A stretch of DNA of 64,000 bases. Origin: Pseudomonas entomophila (GTDB lineage: Bacteria; Pseudomonadota; Gammaproteobacteria; Pseudomonadales; Pseudomonadaceae). The translations under genes and the position numbers were made by a program. Of this stretch, positions 33,391 to 42,759 are shown piece after piece. The stretch's first letter is position 1, and the number at the start of each line of letters is the position of its first letter. The notes under the pieces were generated by a model, which searched no databases, was not told the origin of the DNA, and worked only from the letters and a program-made list of their open reading frames with translations. The stretch spans positions 1-64,000 of the forward strand of contig NZ_JAAMQJ010000025.1 of assembly GCF_013523125.1 (NCBI RefSeq), given 5' to 3'.

Positions 33391-34965
33391 TCACCCATGA
33401 TCCCTTTCGCCTCCGCCACCCCCTGACCACCACCCTCGCCACAGCGCTCCGACCATCAGCCCGCTGACCCCCGCCCAGCCCAGCGCCTGGCCGTTGGCCA
33501 ACCCTTCCTGGTACAGCTGCGGGACGATGCCCAGGCCCACGATACCCCCCAGCAAGGCCAGTTCAGGCCGCGACGCACGCACCGGCCTGACCAGGTACAC
33601 CACCGCCGGCAACAGCAACGCCGCGCTGGGGAAGCTGCGGTAACGAGGGTCGAACACCAGGGCCAGGCTACTGACCGCCGCCGCGAACCCTGCCGCCAGC
33701 AACAGCCAGCCCGCACGCGCCTGCAGCCAGGCATAGGCCCGTCCACGCCAGCCCTGGCGCTGGCCCAGCGCCAGGGCGGTGTGGGTCAGCACGGCCAGGT
33801 TCAACCCGATCAGCAGCGCAGCCCACAGCCCTTCGCTGGCGAAGCGGGCGTGGCTGAGGGTCAGCTCGCCCCACAAGCCCAGGCCCACGGCCGCCACGCC
33901 ACCCAGCAAAGGCAGCCACAGCGCCGCACGTCGATCATGAGGTCGCCCCGCCAGCCCCAGCGTGAGGACCACGACACCGGCGCCGACCCACCACCACGCC
34001 TGCCAGTGCGGCAGATTGCTCACCGGCCCCTCCAGAATGCCTTTGTCCTGCCGGTCGGCATCATACAACCCCCAGTAGCCCCCCACGGCGCCTTCACTGG
34101 CCCGCTTCCAAGGCTGGTCGAACGCTTCGATGAGGTTGTACTGCCAGCCCTCGATCTCCGCCTGGGCAACGAAGCCACGAATGAAGCGCGCTTCGTTGAG
34201 GCGGCTCGGCACGGCGGTTTCCCGTTGTCGGCCTGCGCTGGGCCAGCCGGTCTCGCCGATCAAAATGTTCTTGGGCGCGAAACGCTGGCCGAACACGCGG
34301 CGCACGTCGGCGACGTGAGCCAAGGCGTCGTCGATGCCGCGTGGGTCGTCCTCCCAATAGGGCAACAGATGGATCGTCAGGAAGTCCACGGCCGGCGCGA
34401 GGCGCGGGTGCTGCAGCCAGAATTCCCACACGTCGGCATAGGTCACCGGCACCTGCACCTTGCGCTTGACCCGTTCGATCAGCTCGACCAGGCGTGCCTC
34501 GGTCACTTCCTTGCGCAGCAGCGTCTCGTTGCCGACGATCACCGCCGTGACCACGTCCGGGTTGGCGTTGGCCGCTTCGATGAGCGTCGTCACTTCCCGG
34601 TCGGTGTCCACCGGGTTGGCGTTGACCCACGCCCCGAGCATGACCTTCAAGCCATGCTGGCGTGCCAGCGCCGGGATGGCCTCGAGCCCGGTCATGGAGT
34701 AGGTTCGAATGCATTGGAAGCGTCGGGCCAGCAGGGCCAGGTCGGCGTCCAGGCGCGCCGGGCGCAGAACGAAGGGCTGGTCGAACGGCGACTGGTCCTT
34801 GTCGAACGGCGTGTAGGACGCGCATTGCAGCCGGTGCGCCGCACTGGCGGCATCGGGCAGCTGCACGGGCTTGCCGAGCGCGTGCCAGAACTCGCCCAGT
34901 GCCAGCAGCACCCCCAGGCAGACCAGCAGGCAGGTGAACCACGGGTGGCGAACGAAAGCAGGCAT
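33391..34965 (-). CDS. GH17-family beta-1,3-glucanosyltransferase-like membrane protein
   Basis: The 524-residue protein has one N-terminal membrane segment. A GH17 catalytic domain follows (about residues 40-310), with the acid/base Glu in AVIVGNETLLRKE and the nucleophile in LIGETGWPSAG. The C-terminal part has six or seven further membrane helices and a Gly-rich tail. Related proteins in pseudomonads and rhizobia act on cyclic or linear beta-glucans in the periplasm. The substrate is not proven. The start is the ATG at 34965. Confidence 0.87.
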   Translation of the reverse strand: MPAFVRHPWFTCLLVCLGVLLALGEFWHALGKPVQLPDAASAAHRLQCASYTPFDKDQSPFDQPFVLRPARLDADLALLARRFQCIRTYSMTGLEAIPALARQHGLKVMLGAWVNANPVDTDREVTTLIEAANANPDVVTAVIVGNETLLRKEVTEARLVELIERVKRKVQVPVTYADVWEFWLQHPRLAPAVDFLTIHLLPYWEDDPRGIDDALAHVADVRRVFGQRFAPKNILIGETGWPSAGRQRETAVPSRLNEARFIRGFVAQAEIEGWQYNLIEAFDQPWKRASEGAVGGYWGLYDADRQDKGILEGPVSNLPHWQAWWWVGAGVVVLTLGLAGRPHDRRAALWLPLLGGVAAVGLGLWGELTLSHARFASEGLWAALLIGLNLAVLTHTALALGQRQGWRGRAYAWLQARAGWLLLAAGFAAAVSSLALVFDPRYRSFPSAALLLPAVVYLVRPVRASRPELALLGGIVGLGIVPQLYQEGLANGQALGWAGVSGLMVGALWRGWWSGGGGGERDHG

Positions 34966-35183
34966 CGCGTCGATCCATCGTCAGGTGCGAAGGAGGTAGC
35001 TAGGCATCGTCGTCGGTGAACGTCAAGTGTCGTCATGCAAGGATCGCGCTGAGCGGCCGGCGTCGATGGCGTGGATAGCCATGCGCAGTCGCTCAGCGCT
35101 CGCTGGAGGTCGCATGCAGACCCGGACGGCACAGGGCACAGGCCGATGATGCAGTCTCCAAGACCTGAAAGAGGCATGCCGTG

Positions 35184-36032
35184 ATGAAGCTGCGACGTTT
35201 TCTGGGGGTGGGTACGGCGATGGTTCTGGCCATGGGCGCTGGGCAGGCCATGGCCAAGCAAGTCAGCATCGGCTACGTGGATGGGTGGTCGGACAGTGTG
35301 GCGACCACCCATGTGGCCGCCGAGGTCATCAAGCAGAAGCTGGGCTACGATGTCGACCTCAAGCCCGTGGCCACGGGCATCCTGTGGCAGGGCGTGGCCA
35401 CCGGCAAGCTCGATGCCATGCTCTCGGCCTGGTTGCCGGTGACCCATGGTGAATACTGGGCCAAGAACAAGGACAAGGTGGTCGACTACGGCGCCAACTT
35501 CAAGGAAGCGCGCATCGGCCTGATCGTGCCGGAGTACGTCACGGCCACCAGCGTTGCCGACCTCAAGGGCAGCGATGACTTCAAGCAGAAGATCGTCGGC
35601 ATCGACGCCGGATCCGGGGTCATGCTCAAGACCGATCAGGCGATCAAGGACTACGACTTGACCGGCTACAAGCTGCAGGCCAGCTCGGGCGCGGCGATGA
35701 CCTCCGAACTGGGCCGTGCCTATGCCAAGGAGCAGCCGATCGTGGTGACCGGCTGGGTGCCGCACTGGATGTTCGCCAAGTGGAAATTGAAATTCCTGGA
35801 CGATCCGAAGGGTGTGTATGGCGCTGCCGAGACCGTCAACAGCATCGGCAGCAAGGCACTCGAAGCCAAGGCGCCGGACGTGGCGCAGTTTCTGCGCAAG
35901 TTCTCCTGGCAGTCCAAGGACGAGATCGGCGAGGTGATGCTGGCCATTCAGGAAGGCGCCAAGCCGGAAGCGGCGGCGAAGGACTGGGTCGCCAAGCACC
36001 CCGAGCGCGTGAAGGCGTGGGTAGGGCAGTAA
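35184..36032 (+). CDS. Glycine betaine/choline ABC-transporter substrate-binding protein (OpuAC)
   Basis: The 282-residue product has a signal peptide (FLGVGTAMVLAMGAGQAMA) and an OpuAC/ProX-type binding domain. Motifs include VSIGYVDGWSDSVATTHVAA, a TGILWQGVATGKLDAMLSAW stretch and VVTGWVPHWMFAKWKLKFLD, with Trp residues likely forming the quaternary-amine cage. A GTG three bases upstream is an alternative start. No permease or ATPase gene is adjacent, so this is an orphan receptor that may serve a distant transporter. Confidence 0.88.
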   Translation: MKLRRFLGVGTAMVLAMGAGQAMAKQVSIGYVDGWSDSVATTHVAAEVIKQKLGYDVDLKPVATGILWQGVATGKLDAMLSAWLPVTHGEYWAKNKDKVVDYGANFKEARIGLIVPEYVTATSVADLKGSDDFKQKIVGIDAGSGVMLKTDQAIKDYDLTGYKLQASSGAAMTSELGRAYAKEQPIVVTGWVPHWMFAKWKLKFLDDPKGVYGAAETVNSIGSKALEAKAPDVAQFLRKFSWQSKDEIGEVMLAIQEGAKPEAAAKDWVAKHPERVKAWVGQ

Positions 36033-36062
36033 GCCTCGTCGTGGGTGGCTGACCCTACTGTC

Positions 36063-36135
36063 GAGCTGCAAGCTGCAAGCCGAGCCAAAGGTTATGGTCC
36101 CTTAGCTTGTAGCTTGTAGCTTGTAGCTTGTAGCT
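36063..36135. repeat. Heptamer-repeat inverted element, copy 2
   Basis: GAGCTGCAAGCTGCAAGC at the left is inverted against AGCTTGTAGCTTGTAGCTTG at the right, which has four AGCTTGT heptamers where copy 1 has three. The difference in unit number points to slippage. It lies in the 250-base gap before the DUF485 gene. Confidence 0.7.
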
Positions 36136-36282
36136 CCCCCTCTCATCCTTTTCCTCCCCCCACATTGTTACCCCTCCTGCAACACACCCTTACCTATAAG
36201 ACTAAGGTCGTCTGGCTGGGCGCCCACGGCGGCCTAAAGTGGAGGTGGGTTCTACCTACTCTGTGCTGCTAGGACAAAAACA

Positions 36283-36594
36283 ATGAACGACAGCATTTAC
36301 CTTTCGATACAGAACAGTCCACGGTTCAAGGAGCTGGTCGCCAAGCGCGAACGCTTCGCGTGGCTCCTCTCCGCCATCATGCTTGGCCTGTACTGCGCCT
36401 TCATCCTGTTGATCGCCTACGGTCCCCAGGTGCTGGGCACGCGCATCGCCGCCGACTCGTCGATCACCTGGGGCATTCCCCTGGGCGTCGGCCTGATCCT
36501 CTCGGCCTTCGTCCTGACCGCCCTCTACGTGCGCCGTGCCAATGGCGAGTTCGATGAGCTGAACAAGGCGATCCTGAAGGAGGCGCAGCCATGA
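36283..36594 (+). CDS. yjcH: DUF485 family protein (YjcH-like) next to the acetate symporter
   Basis: The 103-residue protein has two membrane helices ([19 protein letters not shown] and [20 protein letters not shown]) and the DUF485 pattern [16 protein letters not shown] at its N-terminus. It is almost always encoded directly before ActP-type symporters and is thought to assist them. Its stop overlaps the actP start by four bases. Confidence 0.9.
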   Translation: MNDSIYLSIQNSPRFKELVAKRERFAWLLSAIMLGLYCAFILLIAYGPQVLGTRIAADSSITWGIPLGVGLILSAFVLTALYVRRANGEFDELNKAILKEAQP

Positions 36595-38255
36595 GCCGTC
36601 CCTTCCATACCCTGGCCGTGCTGGCCATCGGGGCCTTCGCGCCCGCCGTGTGGGCTGCCGACGCGCTGACCGGCGAGGTGCAGAAGCAGCCGCTGAACGT
36701 CTCGGCCATCGTCATGTTCCTGGCGTTCGTCGGCTTCACCCTGTGCATCACCTACTGGGCCTCCAAGCGCAACAAGTCGGCGTCCGACTACTACGCCGCT
36801 GGCGGCCGGATCACCGGTTTCCAGAACGGCCTGGCGATCGCCGGTGACTACATGTCGGCGGCGTCCTTCCTGGGTATTTCCGCACTGGTGTTCACCTCGG
36901 GCTACGACGGACTGATCTACTCCATCGGTTTTCTGGTCGGCTGGCCGATCATCCTCTTCCTGATCGCCGAGCGTCTGCGCAACCTGGGCAAGTACACCTT
37001 CGCCGACGTGGCGTCGTACCGTCTGGGGCAGAAGCAGATCCGCACCCTGTCGGCCTCCGGCTCGCTGGTGGTGGTGGCGTTCTACCTGATCGCGCAGATG
37101 GTCGGTGCCGGCAAGCTGATCCAGCTGCTGTTCGGCCTGGACTACCATATCGCGGTGATCCTGGTGGGCATCCTGATGTGCCTGTACGTGCTGTTCGGCG
37201 GCATGCTGGCCACTACCTGGGTGCAGATCATCAAGGCAGTGCTGCTGCTCTCGGGGGCCAGTTTCATGGCGCTGATGGTCATGAAGCACGTCAACTTCGA
37301 CTTCAACGCGCTGTTCTCCCAGGCCATCGACGTGCACCCCAAGGGTGAGGCGATCATGAGCCCGGGCGGCCTGGTCAAGGACCCGATCTCGGCGTTCTCC
37401 CTGGGCCTGGCGCTGATGTTCGGCACCGCCGGCCTGCCGCACATCCTGATGCGCTTCTTCACCGTCAGCGACGCCAAGGAAGCGCGCAAGAGCGTGCTGT
37501 ACGCCACCGGGTTCATCGGCTACTTCTACATCCTGACCTTCATCATCGGCTTCGGCGCGATTCTGCTGGTCAGCACCAACCCGGACTTCAAGGACGCCGC
37601 CGGTGCCCTGATCGGCGGCAACAACATGGCGGCGGTGCACCTGGCCGACGCAGTGGGCGGCAGCGTGTTCCTCGGCTTCATCTCGGCCGTGGCCTTCGCC
37701 ACCATCCTGGCGGTGGTCGCCGGGCTGACCCTGGCCGGCGCTTCGGCGGTGTCCCATGACCTGTACGCCAGCGTCTGGCGCAAGGGCAAGGCCAACGACC
37801 GTGACGAGATCCGCGTGTCGAAGATCACCACCGTGGCCCTGGGCATCCTGGCCATCGGCCTGGGCATCCTGTTCGAAAGCCAGAACATCGCCTTCATGGT
37901 CGGCCTGGCGTTCTCCATCGCGGCCAGTTGCAACTTCCCGGTGCTGCTGCTTTCGATGTACTGGAAGCGCCTGACCACCCGCGGCGCGATGATCGGCGGC
38001 TGGCTCGGCCTGATCAGTGCGGTGACGCTGATGGTGCTCGGCCCGACCATCTGGGTGCAGATCCTTGGGCATGCCACGCCGATCTACCCGTACGAATACC
38101 CGGCGCTGTTCTCGATGCTGATCGCCTTCGTCGGGATCTGGTTCTTCTCGGTCACCGACAAGTCGGCAGCGGCCGAGAAGGAACGTGCGCTGTTCATGCC
38201 ACAGTTCGTGCGTTCGCAGACCGGTCTGGGGGCCAGTGGCGCCGTCTCGCACTGA
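36591..38255 (+). CDS. actP: Cation/acetate symporter ActP
   Basis: The 554-residue protein is a sodium:solute symporter with a cleavable leader, about 13 membrane segments and the family start [20 protein letters not shown]...[20 protein letters not shown]. It takes up acetate and short carboxylates with a cation. It is translationally coupled to the DUF485 gene. No acetyl-CoA synthetase gene lies next to it. A strong terminator follows. Confidence 0.93.
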   Translation: MSRPFHTLAVLAIGAFAPAVWAADALTGEVQKQPLNVSAIVMFLAFVGFTLCITYWASKRNKSASDYYAAGGRITGFQNGLAIAGDYMSAASFLGISALVFTSGYDGLIYSIGFLVGWPIILFLIAERLRNLGKYTFADVASYRLGQKQIRTLSASGSLVVVAFYLIAQMVGAGKLIQLLFGLDYHIAVILVGILMCLYVLFGGMLATTWVQIIKAVLLLSGASFMALMVMKHVNFDFNALFSQAIDVHPKGEAIMSPGGLVKDPISAFSLGLALMFGTAGLPHILMRFFTVSDAKEARKSVLYATGFIGYFYILTFIIGFGAILLVSTNPDFKDAAGALIGGNNMAAVHLADAVGGSVFLGFISAVAFATILAVVAGLTLAGASAVSHDLYASVWRKGKANDRDEIRVSKITTVALGILAIGLGILFESQNIAFMVGLAFSIAASCNFPVLLLSMYWKRLTTRGAMIGGWLGLISAVTLMVLGPTIWVQILGHATPIYPYEYPALFSMLIAFVGIWFFSVTDKSAAAEKERALFMPQFVRSQTGLGASGAVSH

Positions 38256-38275
38256 CCGCCACGGCCTGATCGTCG

Positions 38276-38302
38276 AAACGCCCCGCTTGCGGGGCGTTTT
38301 TC
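38276..38302 (+). terminator. Intrinsic terminator after actP
   Basis: AAACGCCCCG at 38276-38285 pairs with CGGGGCGTTT across a CTTG loop and is followed by TTTTCG. This is a near-ideal Rho-independent terminator, isolating the fimbrial locus downstream. Confidence 0.9.
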
Positions 38303-38308
38303 GTTAGG

Positions 38309-38346
38309 ACGTGGTGTAAAAACCTTGGGAAATTTCCACACCACGT
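38309..38346. promoter_or_regulatory. Inverted repeat upstream of the CS1-type fimbrial operon
   Basis: ACGTGGTGT at 38309-38317 and ACACCACGT at 38338-38346 are a perfect 9-base inverted repeat 20 bases apart. It lies directly after the actP terminator and about 120 bases before the first fimbrial gene. BvgA-type regulators bind paired inverted heptads upstream of fimbrial promoters, so it is a candidate operator for the regulator encoded at 43633. Confidence 0.5.
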
Positions 38347-38426
38347 TCGGAACGGTCTGGATGTGGGCCTACAAGCATTTGCGAATAATCCTGCCTGTCA
38401 ACGGCATCAGCCGGGCTGACAATCCC

Positions 38427-38451
38427 ACCTGCGATGTGCTCGCAGGTTTTT
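38427..38451 (+). promoter_or_regulatory. Terminator-like leader hairpin (possible attenuator)
   Basis: ACCTGCGA (38427-38434) pairs perfectly with TCGCAGGT (38440-38447) over a TGTGC loop, and the stem runs into TTTTT (38447-38451). The hairpin ends three bases before the AAGGAG ribosome site of the major fimbrial subunit. It could terminate or pause transcription in the leader or mask the ribosome site. Confidence 0.55.
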
Positions 38452-38468
38452 CCAAGGAGATTGAATTC

Positions 38469-38945
38469 GTGAAACGCACCCTTCTGGCTCTGCCATTTGC
38501 CCTTTTGACTGCCACTGCCGCGATGGCTGCCGACCCGATCGAGAAGCAAGTGCAGGTCATCGCCACCGTACCTACGGCCGCCTTCTACGTAGAGCCTGTG
38601 GGCGGCGGCTGGATGAACGATCCACAGGAGCTGCCGTGGAATTCGTTTCAGTCCTCGTTCGGAACCATCGACAAGCAGCTGCAAGTCAAGAGCACCGTCG
38701 GCCCGATCTCGGCCTACCTGATGTCGCCAGCGATCATCTCCGACGGCGCCAATTCGATCGATCTGGACGTCAAGGTCGCGGGCACCACGCTCAAGCCGAC
38801 CTCGACCGAAGTCGTGGGTGCGGCCCAGGCCAGTGCCGGCGCCATCGTCGGTTTCCAGGTGGCCGCTGCGGCGAACAATGCCACCTACACCCCCGGCAGC
38901 TACCAAGGCCTGATCAGCATGGTCTTCGAGACTGCAGCACCTTGA
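38469..38945 (+). CDS. CS1-type fimbrial major subunit
   Basis: The 158-residue protein has a signal peptide (TLLALPFALLTATAAMA, cleavage before AD). The mature sequence is that of CS1/Cbl-type major pilins: EKQVQVIATVPTAAFYVEPV at the N-terminus and a C-terminal beta strand YQGLISMVFETAAP for donor-strand exchange. There are no cysteines, as in other alternate chaperone-usher pilins. It starts at GTG 38469, with AAGGAG 9 bases upstream. It is the first gene of the fimbrial operon and is preceded by a leader hairpin. Confidence 0.88.
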   Translation: MKRTLLALPFALLTATAAMAADPIEKQVQVIATVPTAAFYVEPVGGGWMNDPQELPWNSFQSSFGTIDKQLQVKSTVGPISAYLMSPAIISDGANSIDLDVKVAGTTLKPTSTEVVGAAQASAGAIVGFQVAAAANNATYTPGSYQGLISMVFETAAP

Positions 38946-38993
38946 TCTGAGGCGCGCGCCTACCTTCCCATCCGTCATTGCCTGCCCTCGTCT

Positions 38994-39011
38994 CCTGCGT
39001 TCGGTCGCAGG
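38994..39011 (+). promoter_or_regulatory. Hairpin between the pilin and usher genes
   Basis: CCTGCG at 38994-38999 pairs with CGCAGG at 39006-39011 over a TTCGGT loop, with no T-run after it. Hairpins in this position often reduce read-through or protect the pilin message, giving excess subunit over usher. That role is inferred. Confidence 0.35.
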
Positions 39012-39043
39012 GGCAGGGGGCGGTATTGCCAACGGAACGCTTC

Positions 39044-41542
39044 ATGGCCAATTCCCTGTTACTCGCCTCCTGGCGTCCCTGGCTCGTCTGCGGCTTCTGC
39101 CTGGGGCTGCTCGCCACACCGGGCCATGCCCGCGGCTCGGTGCTTGGCACCATCGCCCAAGGCTTGCCCAGCGATTTCGAGGCGCACTTCTTCGACGTGC
39201 CGCTTGCGGTGAGAGTGGACATCGACGGCCGCTACCTGGGCGATGCCTTGGTCGTGCTCTCGCGCGACGAGCAGATACAACTGCTGGAGTTCACCGATAC
39301 CCACGACAGCCAGGAGCCCCCCTCGACACGCCGGCGCTGGCAGGCGCGTCTGGCAGACGGTCGGCCGCTCGGCGATTGCCAGGTCGACTGTGCGGACGGG
39401 CTCAAGGCCATCCACTACAGCCTGGTCAATTCCCAGTTGTCGCTGCTGACCGACCGCGTCGAGCAGCAAGGCGAGGGGGCACGCTACTACGAGTTGCCGA
39501 CGGCAGGCGGGCATGGCCTGTTGCTGCGCAACCAGCTCAATGTGGTGGGCGGTGAACGCACCACCACGGGACATTATGCCGCACAAGCGCGAGGCAGCCT
39601 CGGCGACTGGACCACCTTGGCCGATGCACTGGTCGATCATGGCAGCGACGAGCGCCAGGGTACCCGCTATCGCCTCGATCAGTTCTACGGCGAACGCGTG
39701 ATCGACGATCGGTTCTACCGCCTCGGTTATTTCACCCCCGGTGCGCAGGGGCTGACACGCCAGCCCCGCTTCTACGGGAAAACCCCCGACAGCACGCTGG
39801 GTGTGATGTTCGGCAGCAGCGACAGCCTGTTGATGGACAGCGGCCAACCCAGTTCCACGCCCATCTACGTGACGCCCAATCGGGCGGGGATCGTCGAGAT
39901 CTACCGCAATGGATCGCTGATCAACAGCCAGGCGGTGCAACCCGGCCTGCAGACCCTCGACACCCGTGTGCTGCCGTCGGGTATCTATGAAATCGAAGTG
40001 CGCCTGGTCGAAGATGGCCAGGAAACCTCACGTACCCAGGAGTTCGTCTACAAGCCTTCGAACTGGCGCAACCTGGATGCGCGCTGGCGCTACAACCTCT
40101 ACCTGGGCCGCCAGTCGAATCTGCTGAGCAACTGGGAAGACGAACAGGGCGGCAGCCTCAGTGCTGGCGTGCTGACCAATTACCTGCTCAAGCCCGGGAT
40201 CGTGCTGGGCCTGTCGGCCCAGCACGTCGATCAGTCCATGCAGTACGGCTCCTCGCTGGATTGGGACATCGATGAACGGCTCAAGCTGTATGGCAACCTC
40301 TACCAGACCGAAGGCAAAGGCAACGGCTATGACCTGCAGGTGATCCACAGTCAGGCCAGCGGTTCGCTGGTGCTCAGTCATAGCCGCAGCCGAGTGTCGC
40401 CGTCCGAGTCCGTGCGTCGGGTGCGCTCGGACCAGGACGACGTGGTACAGACATCGTTCACCTTGAACCGCCGCGTCACCCAGCGAAGCACGGCCACCGT
40501 GCGGCTGGCACACAGCTCCGGAGCGGCCAATGGCCTGGGCGTCGATCTGGGGTGGGCGTTCTACGGCAAGGTGATGGGGTCGGATGCCAACTGGCGGTTG
40601 TCGCTGTTCGACCGGCCTGGCTCGCTGAGCACTGGCTTGGCGCGCAACCGTGGCGTCAACCTGAGCCTGAGCATGAGCCTGGGCGAGCCAGGCCGCCGCT
40701 TCGGCGTCACGCTGGGCAGCCGCACGTCTCGTGACGGCGCTCGGGACCAGAATGCCTCGCTGACCTATCAGCAGGACGTCGAGGCGGGACCCCTGCGCAC
40801 GGTCGCGGGAACCGCCAGCTTCGACCGCTACGGTGTGGGTTTCTCGGGCAATGCCCAATTCCACAACCAATACCTGTACGGCGATGCGTATGCCCAGACG
40901 TCTTCCTACAACAATGGCCTCAATACCGGCCTGAACCTGCACAGCCTGGTGGCGGTGGGCGAGGGCGAACTGGCCTTGAGCGGTCAGTTCATGCCGCCCG
41001 AAGCCGGCCTGATCGTGGATGTGAAGGGCGATCTGCCCGAACTGCGCCTGCGGGCCGACGACAGCCAAGGCGGCAGCACCGTGTTGCGTCCCGGACGCAA
41101 CGTGGTGCCGGTATCTGCCTATAAAGCCGGGCACGTGCAGTTCGACTTTGCCGACACCCGTGATCCGGCAGCCGTGATCCAGCCCTCGAGCATCGACTAT
41201 CACCTCAATCGAGGAGGCGTCACCTACCAGGAACTGCACGTGCTACGCACGGTGACCCTGCTTGGGCGGCTGGTCGATGCACACGGGCAGGCGCTGGGGG
41301 GCGTCTCGGTGATCAATCATGCCAGCCGGGGTGTCAGCGAGGCAGATGGGTATTTCGCCGTGCAGTTGAGTCAGTCCGAACCGGTGCTGGAGATACGCCG
41401 AGGCAAACGGTCACTGTGTCGGCTGGATGTCCCGTTGGACACCCTTCGGCGTGAGGAAGCCGTCGTTCTGGCAGGCGACCTGACCTGCAGCCATGACTCG
41501 CTGGCGCAAGGCGCCCACTGGATCGAAGGAGGTGAAAGTTGA
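39044..41542 (+). CDS. CS1-type fimbrial outer-membrane usher (CooC/CblC-like)
   Basis: The 832-residue protein has a signal peptide (WLVCGFCLGLLATPGHA), an N-terminal periplasmic domain (FDVPLAVRVDIDGRYLGDAL), and a large beta-barrel region with the plug-proximal PIYVTPNRAGIVEIYRNGSL and GLQTLDTRVLPSGIYEIEVR. The C-terminal domains follow (VDAHGQALGGVSVINHASRG). This layout is that of TcfC/CooC-type ushers rather than FimD. The ATG at 39044 follows a weak GGAA. Its TGA overlaps the TTG start of the adhesin gene. Confidence 0.88.
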   Translation: MANSLLLASWRPWLVCGFCLGLLATPGHARGSVLGTIAQGLPSDFEAHFFDVPLAVRVDIDGRYLGDALVVLSRDEQIQLLEFTDTHDSQEPPSTRRRWQARLADGRPLGDCQVDCADGLKAIHYSLVNSQLSLLTDRVEQQGEGARYYELPTAGGHGLLLRNQLNVVGGERTTTGHYAAQARGSLGDWTTLADALVDHGSDERQGTRYRLDQFYGERVIDDRFYRLGYFTPGAQGLTRQPRFYGKTPDSTLGVMFGSSDSLLMDSGQPSSTPIYVTPNRAGIVEIYRNGSLINSQAVQPGLQTLDTRVLPSGIYEIEVRLVEDGQETSRTQEFVYKPSNWRNLDARWRYNLYLGRQSNLLSNWEDEQGGSLSAGVLTNYLLKPGIVLGLSAQHVDQSMQYGSSLDWDIDERLKLYGNLYQTEGKGNGYDLQVIHSQASGSLVLSHSRSRVSPSESVRRVRSDQDDVVQTSFTLNRRVTQRSTATVRLAHSSGAANGLGVDLGWAFYGKVMGSDANWRLSLFDRPGSLSTGLARNRGVNLSLSMSLGEPGRRFGVTLGSRTSRDGARDQNASLTYQQDVEAGPLRTVAGTASFDRYGVGFSGNAQFHNQYLYGDAYAQTSSYNNGLNTGLNLHSLVAVGEGELALSGQFMPPEAGLIVDVKGDLPELRLRADDSQGGSTVLRPGRNVVPVSAYKAGHVQFDFADTRDPAAVIQPSSIDYHLNRGGVTYQELHVLRTVTLLGRLVDAHGQALGGVSVINHASRGVSEADGYFAVQLSQSEPVLEIRRGKRSLCRLDVPLDTLRREEAVVLAGDLTCSHDSLAQGAHWIEGGES

Positions 41543-42759
41543 ACCCAAGGACAAGCCGGCCAGCCGTGCGTGGTCTTTTGCGCATGGCCGGCCCAGGGGC
41601 ATTGCTCCTGCTGGTGTTGGCAAGCCTGTTGACACAGGCCGCCCAGGCGGCCGAAGCGACGATTTCCGCGAGTTACCGGGGCGACGCCAGCGGCCGGTTC
41701 GAGAACACCACGCCACCCGCCGAATTCTGCTCGGAATGGTCCTTTCTGTGCAGTGCCGGCGATAGCACCACCGTGGAATTGCCGATCGCCTACACCAAGG
41801 AAACGGTGCAGGGCACGGGAGACAACCGTGACCTGTTCTATTTCAGGATGCCGCCGTCGCGCGATGTGACGGTTACCAACACTTCGACGGGCGACAACTA
41901 CAAAGTGACCTTCCAGTTCACCGAGTTCAGTCAGCAGTTGCAGTGGATCAGTGGGGTGCGCGACCCCATGCCGGTGATGGGCGCCCCGCAGTCCGGTTGC
42001 AGCCTGGTGGTCAATACCTCGATGAAGGGTCGGGCACGCTTCGTCTGGAGCATCAAGAACCCTCTCAATCCACAGGAGTGCTGGACCAGGACCGGCACGT
42101 CGGGGGACACCACGGTCAGCGCAGTGAGCAAGACCGGTATCAAGTACCGCTTGATCATGCCACGACCGATCGGTATGCCGCAGGGCACCTACCGAGGCAG
42201 CGCGCGGTTCACCATGGGCCCCGGCGCGGAACTTGACTTCGGCCATCGGACTGACTTCAACGACAGGATGCTGACAGTGCATTTCGAGCTGAGCGTCGAA
42301 CATGACCTCTATGTGATCTGGCCTGCGGGCACCGAGCGCGCCGTGCTGGAGCCGCCAGGGGGATGGCAAGCGTGGCTGGGCGGTCGGGGACGACCTGCTC
42401 GCCTGTCGCGGGACATACCGCTGCGCATGTGGTCGACCGGGCCTTTCAAGGTCTACAAGCGCTGTGCCATCGGTATGGGGCAAGGGTGCGCGATCCGCAA
42501 CCAGAACGGCCATCAGGTACCCATCGGGGTCAGTCTGAGCCTGCCTGGCAACATCCAGCACGCCGGTGGGGCGGCACGCAAGGTGGCACTGCCCACGGGC
42601 ATGGCGAATGCACCGGTCTTCGAACCGCAGCAGATCCTGCTCAACCATCCAGGGCAGTTGACCTTCGAAGTGACGGGCAACGACCTGGACAGCATGCTCG
42701 GCGAGGCAGGCACGACCTATGAGGGTGAGGTGACCGTGGTGTTCGACGCCGAGCTGTGA
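41539..42759 (+). CDS. CS1-type fimbrial tip adhesin (CooD/CblD-like)
   Basis: The 406-residue protein starts with TTG at 41539, preceded by AAGGAGGTG, and overlaps the usher stop (TTGA). The signal peptide covers about residues 17-38 (LLLLVLASLLTQAAQA). The N-terminal part has paired cysteines (FCSEWSFLCSAG, GCSLVV, ECWTRTG), typical of the receptor-binding half. The C-terminal half resembles a pilin domain (KVYKRCAIGMGQGCAIRNQN...YEGEVTVVFDAEL). Such proteins cap the fimbria, initiate assembly and bind the target. Confidence 0.85.
   Translation: MNPRTSRPAVRGLLRMAGPGALLLLVLASLLTQAAQAAEATISASYRGDASGRFENTTPPAEFCSEWSFLCSAGDSTTVELPIAYTKETVQGTGDNRDLFYFRMPPSRDVTVTNTSTGDNYKVTFQFTEFSQQLQWISGVRDPMPVMGAPQSGCSLVVNTSMKGRARFVWSIKNPLNPQECWTRTGTSGDTTVSAVSKTGIKYRLIMPRPIGMPQGTYRGSARFTMGPGAELDFGHRTDFNDRMLTVHFELSVEHDLYVIWPAGTERAVLEPPGGWQAWLGGRGRPARLSRDIPLRMWSTGPFKVYKRCAIGMGQGCAIRNQNGHQVPIGVSLSLPGNIQHAGGAARKVALPTGMANAPVFEPQQILLNHPGQLTFEVTGNDLDSMLGEAGTTYEGEVTVVFDAEL

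Noticed and set aside
36525-38252. Minus-strand open frame of 575 codons
   Set aside because: It is the exact antisense of actP. The composition (Gln/His/Arg/Asp-rich) is that of a shadow frame and no ribosome site is present.
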